NCBI RefSeq assembly: GCF_023168165.1
Contig: NZ_BQYJ01000001.1
Span: 248,001 to 312,000 of the forward strand
Reading direction: 5' to 3'
DNA from: Niallia sp. NCCP-28
GTDB lineage: Bacteria > Bacillota > Bacilli > Bacillales > Cytobacillaceae
DNA: 64,000 nt
In this document: positions 25,742-34,412 of the stretch, piece by piece
How the letters are laid out: every line of letters begins with the position of its first letter
Numbering within the stretch: position 1 is the stretch's first letter
Translations under genes and position numbers: made by a program
Notes under the pieces: model-generated
What the model saw: only the letters and a program-made list of their open reading frames with translations
Database searches by the model: none
What the model was told of the DNA's origin: nothing

Positions 25742-25981
25742 TTTTATGAACCTCCATTAATTAATGCATAAACCCATTTAATAGTATTAGCTGGACAATT
25801 GTTTTTACTATTTTGTCACTATTTGTACTATATCATATTCTATTTTTATGATAAACACATTTAATTTCAGGATAACTAACAAGTCCCTGGATAAACTAAC
25901 ATTAGTTTTTCTGATATAGCAGAAAAACATGCTTATTGATTTTTATTTTCTACAAATTCAAGAAATAAAAAGGAGACTATT

Positions 25982-26125
25982 ATGGGCAAAAAACATCGAA
26001 ATAGGATTAATTCTCCAAAAAAAAATAACCATATACCAAAAGAAGCAATAATCGCTGAACAAGAAGCACATGGGAAAGAATTTTCTGCAAAAGAACGAAA
26101 AAATTAGCAAAAAAATAGACGTGTG
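25982..26125 (+). CDS. Small basic protein (47 aa), conserved-looking
   Basis: AAGGAG precedes an ATG opening a 47-codon frame: MGKKHRNRINSPKKNNHIP, then EAIIAEQEAHGKEFSAKER. The composition and the HIPxEAIIAE centre resemble tiny Bacillus proteins of unknown function. The stop codon lies in a strong terminator, so the gene unit is compact. The last seven residues are encoded by the terminator arm, which suggests a former stop just before it was lost. Confidence 0.65.
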
Positions 26126-26145
26126 ATTATTTTTTTCACACGTCT
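26116..26145 (+). terminator. Terminator of the 47-aa gene
   Basis: AGACGTGTGA and TCACACGTCT form a 10-bp stem; the loop is T-rich and no T-run follows, so strength is uncertain. Confidence 0.6.
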
Positions 26146-26260
26146 GAGGCTGTCGACAAACGCTCGCTTTTTTCGTTGCTCGCCCTGTTCGGATGCTAAC
26201 CCACCCCGCTCCTTTCAAGGCTTTGTGACTTGATGCGACAAACGTTTTTGATCAGCCTCA
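26145..26260 (+). repeat. Family-2 inverted-end repeat, copy 2 (116 bp)
   Basis: Ends TGAGGCTGTCGACAAACG and CGTTTTTGATCAGCCTCA are imperfect inverted repeats. It starts at the last base of the terminator stem before it. The centre is diverged from copy 1. Confidence 0.65.
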
Positions 26261-26288
26261 TATACTTTCAAACACTATAAATAAGCAT

Positions 26289-27056
26289 TTAAGAGTATGT
26301 TTGCACCATATTAAATAATTGCTGTTTAATGATATCCTTTTCTTCATCCTTGATCGTAATGTTGATAAATCGTTCATCCAAATCAAGTGCTTCTGCAAAT
26401 AAGCCGCCTAAACCTCTAGCTTTTTTATCGACTTGTACAACCAGTTCTATTAACTTATCGTCAACAGTTAAAAAAGATAGTTCTATTTCATCAAGTTTGC
26501 CATAAAATGAACCGGAAACGGGCACATATTCTAATTCTTGCACAAAAGGAATCCCATTCCTTCTGTAGGACGATTCTTTGCACTCTACTTGTTTCAGCTG
26601 AAAACCTAATTCAGATACAGCGGATAGCAGTTTATTCACTAATTTATTAGGCTGCACTTCTACATAATCTTGGTCACTAGGATCAATGGCATTTTTAATA
26701 TCCAATCCTGTTGAAATCCAAACCTTTGTTTTTCCTAAAGTGAATGGAGCATATAGAGAGAGTGGAAATGAAAATGGGATCGTTTTTTGTTCATTTGCAC
26801 CAATTTCCAGTCTTTCTCCTACTAAAAAGGAATCAATAACACATGATTCTGTATATGTTCGATCATTGGATTCCTTTTCATATGTTGCATGTAAACGCAA
26901 ATAAATATTGTCAATTTTTTGTGCCAAATTGCCCCCTTTAATAACTATTTCTCCTTCCACTAATTTCCCGTGGGATAAGATATGCTGATGCAAAACCGTA
27001 TCCACTTTAGCAGAACCAATTCCTATGCTTGCCAATGCTTTTTGAAAAAATGACAT
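26289..27056 (-). CDS. spo0M: Sporulation-control protein Spo0M family
   Basis: A 255-residue arrestin-fold protein of the Spo0M family, which influences stage 0 of sporulation and cell shape in B. subtilis. MSFFQKALASIGIGSAKVDT at the start, GEIVIKGGNLAQKID, IPFSFPLSLYAPFTLGKTKVW and the C-terminal ARGLGGLFAEALDLDE are typical. The start is ATG 27056 after GGGGG; upstream Met codons lie inside the kinase gene. It begins 21 bases after the kinase stop and is the last gene of that operon. Confidence 0.92.
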   Translation of the reverse strand: MSFFQKALASIGIGSAKVDTVLHQHILSHGKLVEGEIVIKGGNLAQKIDNIYLRLHATYEKESNDRTYTESCVIDSFLVGERLEIGANEQKTIPFSFPLSLYAPFTLGKTKVWISTGLDIKNAIDPSDQDYVEVQPNKLVNKLLSAVSELGFQLKQVECKESSYRRNGIPFVQELEYVPVSGSFYGKLDEIELSFLTVDDKLIELVVQVDKKARGLGGLFAEALDLDERFINITIKDEEKDIIKQQLFNMVQTYS

Positions 27057-27076
27057 GATAAAGTTCCCCCAATTTT

Positions 27077-27841
27077 TTATTCCTTTAACAATAATAATGC
27101 TTTCTTTATTTGCTGGCAATTGCGAAAAGGCTCTTCTATTGCCAACAGCTTTTTTAACAGCGTTTGCACTTCCCCTGTCAGCTGCAATTCTTCTTGCCAG
27201 CTTTTCTCTTTTTGCTTGTCCTCCGATTCATAAGAAGAATATAATAAAAACAGCAAAATTTGACCAATGCCAAAAAAATCATCTGCAAACAAATCTGCTT
27301 CTTCTCTTTTGCACTTTTTTGCTAATCCAAAATCAATCAATTTCAATTGATTATTTGCCACGATAAGATTAGGAAGATGTATATCTCGATGCACAATATA
27401 ATTTTTATGCAGTGTATCAACCAGTTCCACAAGTTTCAGCCCAAATTGAAATACTTGTTTTTCACTCCACTTTTGCTTTTCATCAAATAGCCATGCTTCC
27501 AGCGTTTTCCCTTTGATAAACTCCATCGTAAAATAAGGAATGTTTCCATCAATAAAACCCCTGTCATAAAACCTAGGAAAAAAAGAACTATTTAATGACA
27601 GCAATATATCCTGTTCTTGCTGAAATCTTTTTTTTTCTTTTTTTCTTATTCTTTTATGCAATCGCAGTGTTTTTAACACAACTTCCCGTTTTTGCATCTC
27701 ATCATAAACTAAATAGATGTATCCATATCCTCCACGTCCAAGAAAAGAACGAATTATATATCGATCAGAAATAATTTTATTTTCTTTAAATGGATTTTCT
27801 AATATTTTTAAAAAAGTGCTTAATATAATTTTTTCCTCCAA
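27077..27841 (-). CDS. Serine/threonine protein kinase (PrkD/YbdM-like)
   Basis: A 254-residue soluble Hanks-type kinase with complete catalytic elements: glycine loop GRGGYGYIYLV, VVLKTL with the ATP Lys, HRDIHLPNL catalytic loop and DFGLAKK. It has no transmembrane or PASTA region. The frame opens with TTG 27841, two bases after the stop of the small gene upstream; a GGAGG ribosome site lies just inside it, so translation begins either at this TTG by coupling or at ATT 27829. It sits between a 55-residue basic Ser/Tyr-rich protein and Spo0M, which suggests a sporulation signalling role and makes the small protein a candidate substrate. Confidence 0.88.
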   Translation of the reverse strand: MEEKIILSTFLKILENPFKENKIISDRYIIRSFLGRGGYGYIYLVYDEMQKREVVLKTLRLHKRIRKKEKKRFQQEQDILLSLNSSFFPRFYDRGFIDGNIPYFTMEFIKGKTLEAWLFDEKQKWSEKQVFQFGLKLVELVDTLHKNYIVHRDIHLPNLIVANNQLKLIDFGLAKKCKREEADLFADDFFGIGQILLFLLYSSYESEDKQKEKSWQEELQLTGEVQTLLKKLLAIEEPFRNCQQIKKALLLLKE

Positions 27842-27843
27842 TA

Positions 27844-28011
27844 TCAGCTGCTGTAAAAGCTTGATGAGCCTTTCCTTCGTTTTCCTTTATAATATTTATG
27901 CCCCATATGTTGCCCTCTATTTTTATAAGTGCTTTTCCATCTGCTGCTTGAAGAATAATATCTTTTATGTTTATTTTTCCCTAAAAAATATTTTAATAGT
28001 TTTTTTAGCAA
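27844..28011 (-). CDS. 55-residue basic Ser/Tyr/Lys-rich protein, kinase-operon leader gene
   Basis: AAAGGAGG stands nine bases before a TTG that opens a 55-codon frame. The product is very basic with Ser and Tyr clusters: KHKRYYSSSSRWKSTYKN near the middle and KGKRRKGSSSFYSS at the end. Its stop is two bases before the kinase frame, so the two are translationally linked. The composition recalls spore-coat proteins such as CotG that are phosphorylated by an adjacent kinase; that comparison is inference. It is too short for routine gene callers. Confidence 0.65.
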   Translation of the reverse strand: MLKKLLKYFLGKNKHKRYYSSSSRWKSTYKNRGQHMGHKYYKGKRRKGSSSFYSS

Positions 28012-28135
28012 GGTCACTCTCCTCCTTTCTTTACATACGTTCTACTTCTGAAAAAGGTTCCGGTTTTTATTTATTTTATTAGCTCTCTTTACAGTCTGCA
28101 CTATCTTATTTTTCCAGAGCATCTATATGTAAAAA

Positions 28136-28208
28136 GGCGAGAAATCATCCCCTCCCGCAAACTGTTGATTAATACTATCCCAGTTTTGCACAATGGAATT
28201 TTCTCGCC
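28136..28208 (-). terminator. Terminator of the YozD gene
   Basis: GGCGAGAAA and TTTCTCGCC form the base, with an inner GCAAACTG/CAGTTTTGC stem; TTTTTAC follows on the minus strand. Confidence 0.85.
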
Positions 28209-28221
28209 CTCATTTATTCTA

Positions 28222-28392
28222 TTATTCTTCCGTTTCTTCATCAATGATACATTTGTCTAATAAATATTCGAATGTAATGTCAGCCAATTCTTCAATCTCA
28301 CCCTCTGTGGGAACGTATCCCCGCTTCAATAGCTCACGAAAGAAAAACTCTGCGATTTCCTCCGTATCTATTATTACATCAATTTCTTTCAA
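28222..28392 (-). CDS. yozD: YozD family protein
   Basis: A 56-residue acidic protein: LKEIDVIIDTEEIAEFFFRE and ITFEYLLDKCIIDEE match the YozD family of Bacillus, function unknown. The start is TTG 28392, eight bases after AAAGGGGG; the upstream ATG at 28428 has no ribosome site. It lies beside yodN as in B. subtilis, where yozD, yodN and yozE are neighbours. Confidence 0.88.
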   Translation of the reverse strand: MKEIDVIIDTEEIAEFFFRELLKRGYVPTEGEIEELADITFEYLLDKCIIDEETEE

Positions 28393-28554
28393 GCATATCG
28401 CCCCCTTTAAAAAGAATATATGTGACAATTACAAAAAGATGACTTTCTTTGTACAAATTATCTGATAAAACTGGGATTTTTTCAAGAAAAAAGAGACATG
28501 TTTTCCCTATTACCCTCATATGATTCAATATATTCTTTTTAGGGGGATTATTCG

Positions 28555-28713
28555 ATGCACACTATCCAGCAAATTATCGATGTTGTCAAAACAGATCTAA
28601 ATACAGAAAACAGTGAAATACTCTCTCTATTTCAAACATTATTAACTTTCCTTTTCTCCATTATGATGATTTGCGGCATTCCATTTTTGCTTTACTTGTT
28701 TTTTCTATTATAA
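28555..28713 (+). CDS. Small membrane protein (52 aa)
   Basis: AGGGGG lies eight bases before the ATG of a 52-codon frame. The first half is hydrophilic (TIQQIIDVVKTDLNTENSE), the second half a single long hydrophobic stretch ending PFLLYLFFLL. It is divergent from yozD and convergent with yodN. No family is recognised; codon use and the ribosome site make it likely real. Confidence 0.65.
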   Translation: MHTIQQIIDVVKTDLNTENSEILSLFQTLLTFLFSIMMICGIPFLLYLFFLL

Positions 28714-28755
28714 AAAAAGTGAGTCTGCTTTTTGCTTATTTTCTGAAGGCTCCTT

Positions 28756-29451
28756 TTAAACAATATTTTTATCATCTGAATTAACAAGCATTTTCAGCTT
28801 TCGCACTGTAAGTTTCATAACATGTTCATATTCTCGATCATGAAACATTTTAAATAATGAATGATAATCATTATATATATCTAATAATCCATCAATCAAT
28901 TCTTTTTTTTCCTTTATTCTTTCTAGCAGCTCTTTTTCCGTACCTCGGAAAGAGCTGTTTGTTTTTTTTAAATCTACTGGTTTTTTCTTTTTATCCATCA
29001 AATACAGAAGTCCAAGCTTTTGAATAAAAGTATCTGCATTTTCCGCATCCGCTACCAAAGTTAATTCTTCTTCTCCAGCCTCTAACCATTCTCCATCACT
29101 GACTCTTGAAAGTTCATAAATAATATCTTCCCACGCATCTGATTTATATCGCCATATTTCCGTCCGAAACCCCACAATTTTAAATAAATTGCTGCCATAC
29201 CCTTTCACCTTTACCAAATCGCCAATAAAAAATCGATATTCAATATCAATCTTTTCTGATTCCATTAACTCCCCTTCATATTCCGACAACATTTGCAGAC
29301 TTGATTCTAAATATAACCCTTCACTTTTATTGACTTCATATACATGCATATCATCTAACCATTTGACATCAGTGATTTTGCCAACAGTACCATAGATGGT
29401 AATAACAACAGTATCGCCTATTTTAAATTTCGGTTTTTTTCGATTGCTCAT
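28756..29451 (-). CDS. yodN: YodN-like protein, function unknown
   Basis: A 231-residue soluble protein. The first half holds two KOW/SH3-like segments: KFKIGDTVVITIYGTVGKIT and FIGDLVKVKGYGSNLFKIVGF, each starting a short beta barrel. The second half is charged and helical. Position next to yozD and sequence style match B. subtilis YodN, whose role is unknown. GAGAGG precedes the ATG. Confidence 0.75.
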   Translation of the reverse strand: MSNRKKPKFKIGDTVVITIYGTVGKITDVKWLDDMHVYEVNKSEGLYLESSLQMLSEYEGELMESEKIDIEYRFFIGDLVKVKGYGSNLFKIVGFRTEIWRYKSDAWEDIIYELSRVSDGEWLEAGEEELTLVADAENADTFIQKLGLLYLMDKKKKPVDLKKTNSSFRGTEKELLERIKEKKELIDGLLDIYNDYHSLFKMFHDREYEHVMKLTVRKLKMLVNSDDKNIV

Positions 29452-30008
29452 AGTTGAATGTCCTCTCTAAACTAGATTGTGAGTTTTATCCCGCAAATTA
29501 CGGTTTATAAAACCCCCACTCTTTTGTTTAAAGACGTGTTTATGTTAAGGGTGGGGGATTATAAGGGCAGGAGAGTAATTTTCTCAAAAAATTCCATCAG
29601 ATGTTCTCCTTTATTTTTTATCCTATCGTATATTTTTACTACTATTGTATGCTGAAAAATCACTTTCGCTCATTTTTCCCCTTATGATTACACAGAAAAT
29701 ATTTTTGAGTAATCCCTAAATGGAGCAGCTATTCTTTTATACTGCCTACAAGTGGGATGAAAAGAAGTTTATTTAATACTATGAAGAATTTTCAAACAAT
29801 ATAACGTGTTCATACAAAAGGAAAAAATTCTAAAGGCATTCAGTTTGTACTATTTTTGAGAAATTTCTCATTCATAGAATATTTTTACAGAAACTTCCTA
29901 TCAGCCTTTGCATTAACACTTCATTTTTTACTACACTCTTTTGTTGCCGGTTTATTCCCCCTCAAAATATTTTTGCATTAAAAACATATTCTTTTCCGTT
30001 AAATTACA
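29452..30008. other. Long intergenic region with one GC-rich inverted repeat
   Basis: Roughly 560 AT-rich bases without a supported gene. Near the yodN end CCCCCAC (29513-29519) pairs with GTGGGGG (29551-29557) around a 31-base loop; it would lie in the yodN leader on the minus strand and could be regulatory. The remainder shows nothing recognisable. Confidence 0.4.
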
Positions 30009-30060
30009 ATAAAAAAAAGCTGTACTCAAAAGGCATTAAACATCATTTTTGAGTACAGCT
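30009..30060 (-). terminator. Terminator of yozE
   Basis: AGCTGTACTCAAAA and TTTTGAGTACAGCT form a 14-bp stem followed on the minus strand by eight T. Confidence 0.93.
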
Positions 30061-30223
30061 CCTTATTTTCCACTCTGTTAAACTGATCTTTTGGTGTTCG
30101 CTTCAATCCATAAATCATCAAGCGAAAAACACACTTTGTATTTTTTTACCTGCTTTTATTGCAGAAGTTATTAGACAAATTCCCTAACCTGCCATTTAAT
30201 TAATCAACTTGCCCGTTATTCCC

Positions 30224-30454
30224 CTAAATATTCTTTTCTTCTTGAAATAAATATGTTTCCCATGCATAATCAAAAGTTCTCATTCCACTTAAATAGTGGG
30301 CATTAAGCTCTAAATAGTTGCTGATTTCATCATAATCAGAACTATTTTTAGGAAAGCTATGATCATCATATGCATGATTAGCAAATTCGCTGATATCATC
30401 TTTTGGTGCTGGATGACGAAATTTCATTAAAAAATGGTAAAAAGATTTTCCCAT
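30224..30454 (-). CDS. yozE: YozE family protein (UPF0346)
   Basis: A 76-residue protein of the YozE family: SFYHFLMKFRHPAPKDDISEFA and HSFPKNSSDYDEISNYLE are characteristic. Structures of relatives are small helical bundles similar to DNA-binding SAM-like folds; function is unknown. AAAGG precedes the ATG. Position after yodN agrees with B. subtilis order, although yokU and kamA, expected nearby, are missing. Confidence 0.92.
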   Translation of the reverse strand: MGKSFYHFLMKFRHPAPKDDISEFANHAYDDHSFPKNSSDYDEISNYLELNAHYLSGMRTFDYAWETYLFQEEKNI

Positions 30455-30553
30455 AGCCTTTCCATCCTTTATCTAAATAATTTTAAACATACTATACCGA
30501 AGAATACTAGATTCGTCTAGTATCTTCTATCCTTAAACATTTTTCCCATCGCT

Positions 30554-30768
30554 GCAACAAGGTTGCTTTTTTTTCGCTTATTTCATATAAAGTGCTGTAC
30601 TTCTCTTTCCCTTGAGCGAATATCGAGGGAAAGAGAAGCAGAAATGTTTACAGCCTGCTCAACAACTCTAAAAGCTTTGTTATCTTTTAACAAATGTTTA
30701 GAAGAACAGCCTATAACAAAAACCAGCTTAAGACTGCTTGCTGCAAAGTACTTAAACTGGTTTTTTAT
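30554..30768. other. Cluster of three hairpins between yozE and msrB
   Basis: In order: GCAAC-aag-GTTGC with eight T (about 30554-30576); CTTCTCTTTCCCT (30600-30612) against AGGGAAAGAGAAG (30626-30638), a perfect 13-bp stem; and AAAAACCAG against CTGGTTTTTT (about 30716-30768). ACAGCCT occurs twice between them (about 30650 and 30707). No ORF with a ribosome site; possibly a small RNA or a decayed repeat. Confidence 0.45.
30600..30638. repeat. Perfect 13-bp inverted repeat
   Basis: CTTCTCTTTCCCT and AGGGAAAGAGAAG with a 13-base loop; no T-run follows on either strand. Confidence 0.7.
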
Positions 30769-30920
30769 AAGTTTTCTAACAAATCACATATTTTTATCAC
30801 ATATTAACGGGACTTTGCCCCCAACAACCTAATGAGTTCGACTGACAATCAGTGGAAAATAGAAAAAATCTCTACTGATTGGCATTCGCTTTATTATCTC
30901 TACAATCAAGCTTATCTGAC

Positions 30921-31352
30921 TTATTTAGAAAATAACGATAAGTATTTGCCGTACCCCTTCTCTTCCATTTCAGCCTTTGGAATAAACTTTAATGCAGCAG
31001 AATTAATGCAGTATCTAAGTCCAGTAGGGTGTGGGCCATCATTAAATACATGGCCTAAATGAGAATCTGCTTCTTTGCTTCTAACTTCTGTCCGAATCAT
31101 AAAATGGCTAGTATCCTTTTTTTCTGCCACATCTTCTTCTTCAATCGGTTTTGTAAAGCTAGGCCAACCACAGCCAGCATCAAACTTGTCCAGCGAAGAA
31201 AAAAGGGCTTTCCCTGAAATGATATCTACATATATTCCTTCTGAAAATTCATCCCAATACTCATTATGAAATGGCGGCTCTGTCCCATTATTTTGCGTGA
31301 CTTCATATTGAATCGGTGTTAGTTTTTCTTTTAATTCTTGTTTATTTTTCAT
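30921..31352 (-). CDS. msrB: Peptide-methionine (R)-S-oxide reductase MsrB
   Basis: Repairs the R-diastereomer of methionine sulfoxide in oxidised proteins. The 143-residue product carries the signature [26 protein letters not shown] and the catalytic Cys in RYCINSAA; the zinc-binding CxxC pairs found in many MsrB are absent, as is usual in Bacillus. The open frame reaches to 31697, but ATG 31352 has GGGGGG upstream and gives the correct length. It overlaps the end of msrA by 11 bases and is co-transcribed with it. Confidence 0.96.
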   Translation of the reverse strand: MKNKQELKEKLTPIQYEVTQNNGTEPPFHNEYWDEFSEGIYVDIISGKALFSSLDKFDAGCGWPSFTKPIEEEDVAEKKDTSHFMIRTEVRSKEADSHLGHVFNDGPHPTGLRYCINSAALKFIPKAEMEEKGYGKYLSLFSK

Positions 31353-31881
31353 TAGTATCCCCCCAACTAGTTTTGATAAAATTTGCTCTGCCACTTCCAA
31401 TATGATAGGAATTATAATGAACTGGATTTTTTTTATAATAATCTTGATGATATTCTTCTGCAGGATAAAACGGTTTGGCAGGCAGTATTTTTGTTGCAAT
31501 CGGTTTTGCGAAACGTCTGCTTTCCGAAAGCTCTTGTTTTGATTTTTCAGCAAGCTGCTTTTGCTCTTCATTATGATAAAATATCGCCGTTTGGTAAGAT
31601 TGGCCTCGATCATAAAATTGGCCGAAAGCATCAGTCGGATCAATTTGCTGCCAGTAAACTTGCAATAATTTTTCATATGAATAAATTGTTGCATCAAAAG
31701 TTATCTGAACTGCCTCATAATGGCCTGTTGTCTCTGAGCATACTTCTTTATACGTTGGATTTTCCGTATAGCCTCCTGTATAACCAGACTCTACTTTGAC
31801 GATGCCGGGCTGCTGGTCGAATGGTTTAACCATACACCAGAAACAGCCGCCTGCAAATGTTGCAACCTGATAATTTTGCAT
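31342..31881 (-). CDS. msrA: Peptide-methionine (S)-S-oxide reductase MsrA
   Basis: Repairs the S-diastereomer of methionine sulfoxide. [11 protein letters not shown] holds the catalytic Cys; [22 protein letters not shown] and [10 protein letters not shown] are also typical. The start is ATG 31881 after AGAGGTG; upstream Met codons have no ribosome site. Product 179 residues. First gene of the msrA-msrB operon, the same arrangement as in B. subtilis (yppP-yppQ). Confidence 0.96.
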   Translation of the reverse strand: MQNYQVATFAGGCFWCMVKPFDQQPGIVKVESGYTGGYTENPTYKEVCSETTGHYEAVQITFDATIYSYEKLLQVYWQQIDPTDAFGQFYDRGQSYQTAIFYHNEEQKQLAEKSKQELSESRRFAKPIATKILPAKPFYPAEEYHQDYYKKNPVHYNSYHIGSGRANFIKTSWGDTNEK

Positions 31882-32072
31882 GCAAACACCTCTTTCTTTT
31901 CCTTCAATCATTCTAATCACACATAAATCGTATTCCCTATAATGCATGCATCTACTCTTACCTTACCTCACTTGACAAAAAAATTGCAAAAACAATGATT
32001 GCATAAATAGGCACTAGTTTAGTCAACTAATCATACATTATTAGCATCTATTTACTTACAGGAGTGATCCAA

Positions 32073-32834
32073 ATGAATCCTCATCACGAAGCAAGTCCTA
32101 TGCATGAAGCAGGTATGTATGACTTATTAGCAGATTACTATAAATATACAAATCCAAACCTTCATATCTTTTATTATCAAAAACATTTGCAAAGCTTACA
32201 AAAAGCTTTTGAACAGCCAAATTCGATATTCCCTGATACACAAAGACAAAAAGAGTATGGAAAAATCAGAATGTTGCATGCATCTTTTGATACACCCACT
32301 GTTGATATCTATATTAATGGAATACGCATATTTAAAGAACTATCCTTTAAGCAAATGAGCAATGATCTTACTCTTCCTGTGGGCAAATATCAAATCGATG
32401 TTTATGAAACTGGTAAAATGGTAAGTACGTATTGCAGCCAAAAGGTTATAGTAGAAAGCAACCTTTACCATACCTTTGCATTTATCGGACAAAAAGAAAA
32501 ATTAAAGATATATTCCTATAATGAGCATCCTCATGTCCCCTATGGAGAAACAAAACTGCGTTTTATTCATCTTGCACCCAAAACAGATACACTAAAAATT
32601 GCCGTACAAAATGGAGATGTCATTTTCCCAAAACTAGAAGCGAAAACAGCTTCTTCTTATCTCGCTTTATCTCCAATGACTGTTTATTTAGAAGCTCGAA
32701 AAATAGGAACAAATGAACTTTTGTCTGTTTTTCCGCCTCTTGCTCTAAAAGAAAATAAAGCCTATTCTGCAATGCTGTTAGAGACAAACCGCACAGAATC
32801 CCCTATTGAGATTATATTGTTTGCCGCCAATTAA
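32073..32834 (+). CDS. DUF4397-domain protein
   Basis: A 253-residue protein without signal peptide. After a helical N-terminus (residues 1-65) come two DUF4397-like beta domains: KIRMLHASFDTPTVDIYINGI and ETKLRFIHLAPKTDTLKIAVQ, each followed by strands typical of this immunoglobulin-like family. DUF4397 proteins are usually cell-surface; here the lack of a signal is odd, and an association with the spore surface is possible. ATG 32073 follows GGAGTG. Own terminator. Function unknown. Confidence 0.82.
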   Translation: MNPHHEASPMHEAGMYDLLADYYKYTNPNLHIFYYQKHLQSLQKAFEQPNSIFPDTQRQKEYGKIRMLHASFDTPTVDIYINGIRIFKELSFKQMSNDLTLPVGKYQIDVYETGKMVSTYCSQKVIVESNLYHTFAFIGQKEKLKIYSYNEHPHVPYGETKLRFIHLAPKTDTLKIAVQNGDVIFPKLEAKTASSYLALSPMTVYLEARKIGTNELLSVFPPLALKENKAYSAMLLETNRTESPIEIILFAAN

Positions 32835-32911
32835 TGGAGGAAATGATTAGAAGCAGATTATTGCTAGGGTTGAAAATCAAAAGATGGAGCTGATTCAATG
32901 ATCTACTAAAA

Positions 32912-32934
32912 CAGGGAAATGTTTTTCCCTTTTT
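32912..32934 (+). terminator. Terminator of the DUF4397 gene
   Basis: AGGGAAA pairs with TTTCCCT and is followed by TTTTT. Confidence 0.75.
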
Positions 32935-32951
32935 ACAGCCCCATCGATTTT

Positions 32952-33527
32952 TTATTTTGTCGGCAAGATCAGTTTAAGCTGTATTTTATCTTCCAGAAGA
33001 TCAAATTCTTGCATATTGACACTAAGACCATTTGCTATTTTCATTTCCGTTAAATGCATATACACCGTTTCATCATTCGGATTAATTTCCACCCAGCCAG
33101 GCAGCTTATATTGCTGCTGAATAAATTTCATCACATAAGAAACAGGAAGTGGAAGCTTTCCAATGCTAATGGACTTTTGTCTTAAGAGCAAGTTTCCATT
33201 TTCTAATGCTTCTGGTTCAAATGTAAGCTTTAAATCGATATCTTGACCAAAAACAGGTAAATAGCCGTACAATTCCACCTCATCTGATAAATTTATTTCA
33301 TAATGAACAGGTCCATCCAATCCTTCTTTTTCAATATAATAATTAATTATTTTGGTTAAATCTTCTTTATTTGTCGCAACATCCAGACCCACAGCATTTG
33401 TTTCGGAACTGCTTATATGATTTACTTTGCTGCTCGGTAAAAAAATTAAGACAGTTAATCCAATAACAATGACTAAATTAACAGCCAACAAGATTAAAAA
33501 CGCCAATTTCCATTTTTTGTGTCCCAC
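32952..33527 (-). CDS. ypmS: YpmS family membrane-anchored protein
   Basis: A 191-residue protein with one N-terminal transmembrane segment (AFLILLAVNLVIVIGLTVLI) and an extracellular domain of the DUF2140 family: HYEINLSDEVELYGYLPVFG, KSISIGKLPLPVSYVM and LPGWVEINP. It follows ypmR as in B. subtilis; function unknown, probably cell envelope. Start: GTG 33527 stands seven bases after AAGGAG; ATG 33530 and 33533 are alternatives. The pair ypmR-ypmS forms an operon with 69 bases between. Confidence 0.88.
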   Translation of the reverse strand: MGHKKWKLAFLILLAVNLVIVIGLTVLIFLPSSKVNHISSSETNAVGLDVATNKEDLTKIINYYIEKEGLDGPVHYEINLSDEVELYGYLPVFGQDIDLKLTFEPEALENGNLLLRQKSISIGKLPLPVSYVMKFIQQQYKLPGWVEINPNDETVYMHLTEMKIANGLSVNMQEFDLLEDKIQLKLILPTK

Positions 33528-33596
33528 CATCATTCTCCTTCCCTTAAAACATAAAAACATTTCTTTTTTCTATTTTTTTATCCATACAAAAAAGAA

Positions 33597-34412
33597 TTAA
33601 TCTCCAGATACTTTTGCTAAAAAAGCTGGCAAAGCATCTTTTTCCATTTTTCCATATATTTTTTCTGCTATCAATTCATATCCTTTATCATTAGGATGAA
33701 AATAGTCTTTATAAAGCAAATTCATCTTTGCACTTAAAAATAGATCATCAATTTTCACAAAATAAGTATTATCAAATAAAGTTAAAATATTTTCCCCAGT
33801 CGCATTCCATTCTGTTACTACATCATTCATTTCATCAATATTAGAAAACCACTTTGTAAACGGATTATATACTCCAACTAAAACAATCATCGCATCAGGA
33901 TTTTCTTTGCGTATGAGTGTTAATATTCGATGAAGATTCGTTTCGTACAATTTCATTTGTTTTTTAAAGTCTTGCAGCTTTAAATCGGACAAATTTTCAC
34001 GAACTACTTTCATAATATCATTGCCGCCGATTGTTAAAATTACCAAGTCGCTTTTAGCAATTGATTTTTTCACTTTATCTGTTTGTAATTTTTTTAGCAA
34101 TTGGTCTGTTTTATTGCCTCGGACTCCATAATTTTCAAATGTAGCTTTTCCAATTCCTTTTTCACTTTCCAACATGTCCTTTAAATAAGGAATATATCCA
34201 CCTCTATTGGTACTGTCGCCAACTCCTTGTGTTAATGAATCCCCCGCAGAAACAATATGCATATCATAAAAACGAAAAGTTTCTGGCAACTTTTCTTTTG
34301 CTGATACCGTCGTCTCTTTTATACTGTTATATTGCAATCCAGTCGTTTGAGTACAAGAAGTTAATAAAAAAAGAGCGATGCATATACTAAGAAAGGTAAA
34401 TGGTTTTTTCAT
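33597..34412 (-). CDS. ypmR: SGNH/GDSL-family lipoprotein YpmR
   Basis: A secreted esterase-like lipoprotein of 271 residues; lipobox LLTSC. All SGNH blocks are present: SAGDSLTQGVGD with the nucleophile Ser, ENYGVRGN, TIGGNDIM and DYFHPNDKGYELIA with the Asp-His pair. Members hydrolyse ester bonds in lipids or cell-wall substituents. Start is ATG 34412 after AGGTG; a GTG three codons earlier is less likely. First gene of ypmR-ypmS. Confidence 0.93.
   Translation of the reverse strand: MKKPFTFLSICIALFLLTSCTQTTGLQYNSIKETTVSAKEKLPETFRFYDMHIVSAGDSLTQGVGDSTNRGGYIPYLKDMLESEKGIGKATFENYGVRGNKTDQLLKKLQTDKVKKSIAKSDLVILTIGGNDIMKVVRENLSDLKLQDFKKQMKLYETNLHRILTLIRKENPDAMIVLVGVYNPFTKWFSNIDEMNDVVTEWNATGENILTLFDNTYFVKIDDLFLSAKMNLLYKDYFHPNDKGYELIAEKIYGKMEKDALPAFLAKVSGD

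Noticed and set aside
30832..31062. Plus-strand frame opposite msrB
   Set aside because: It lies antisense to the well-supported msrB gene.
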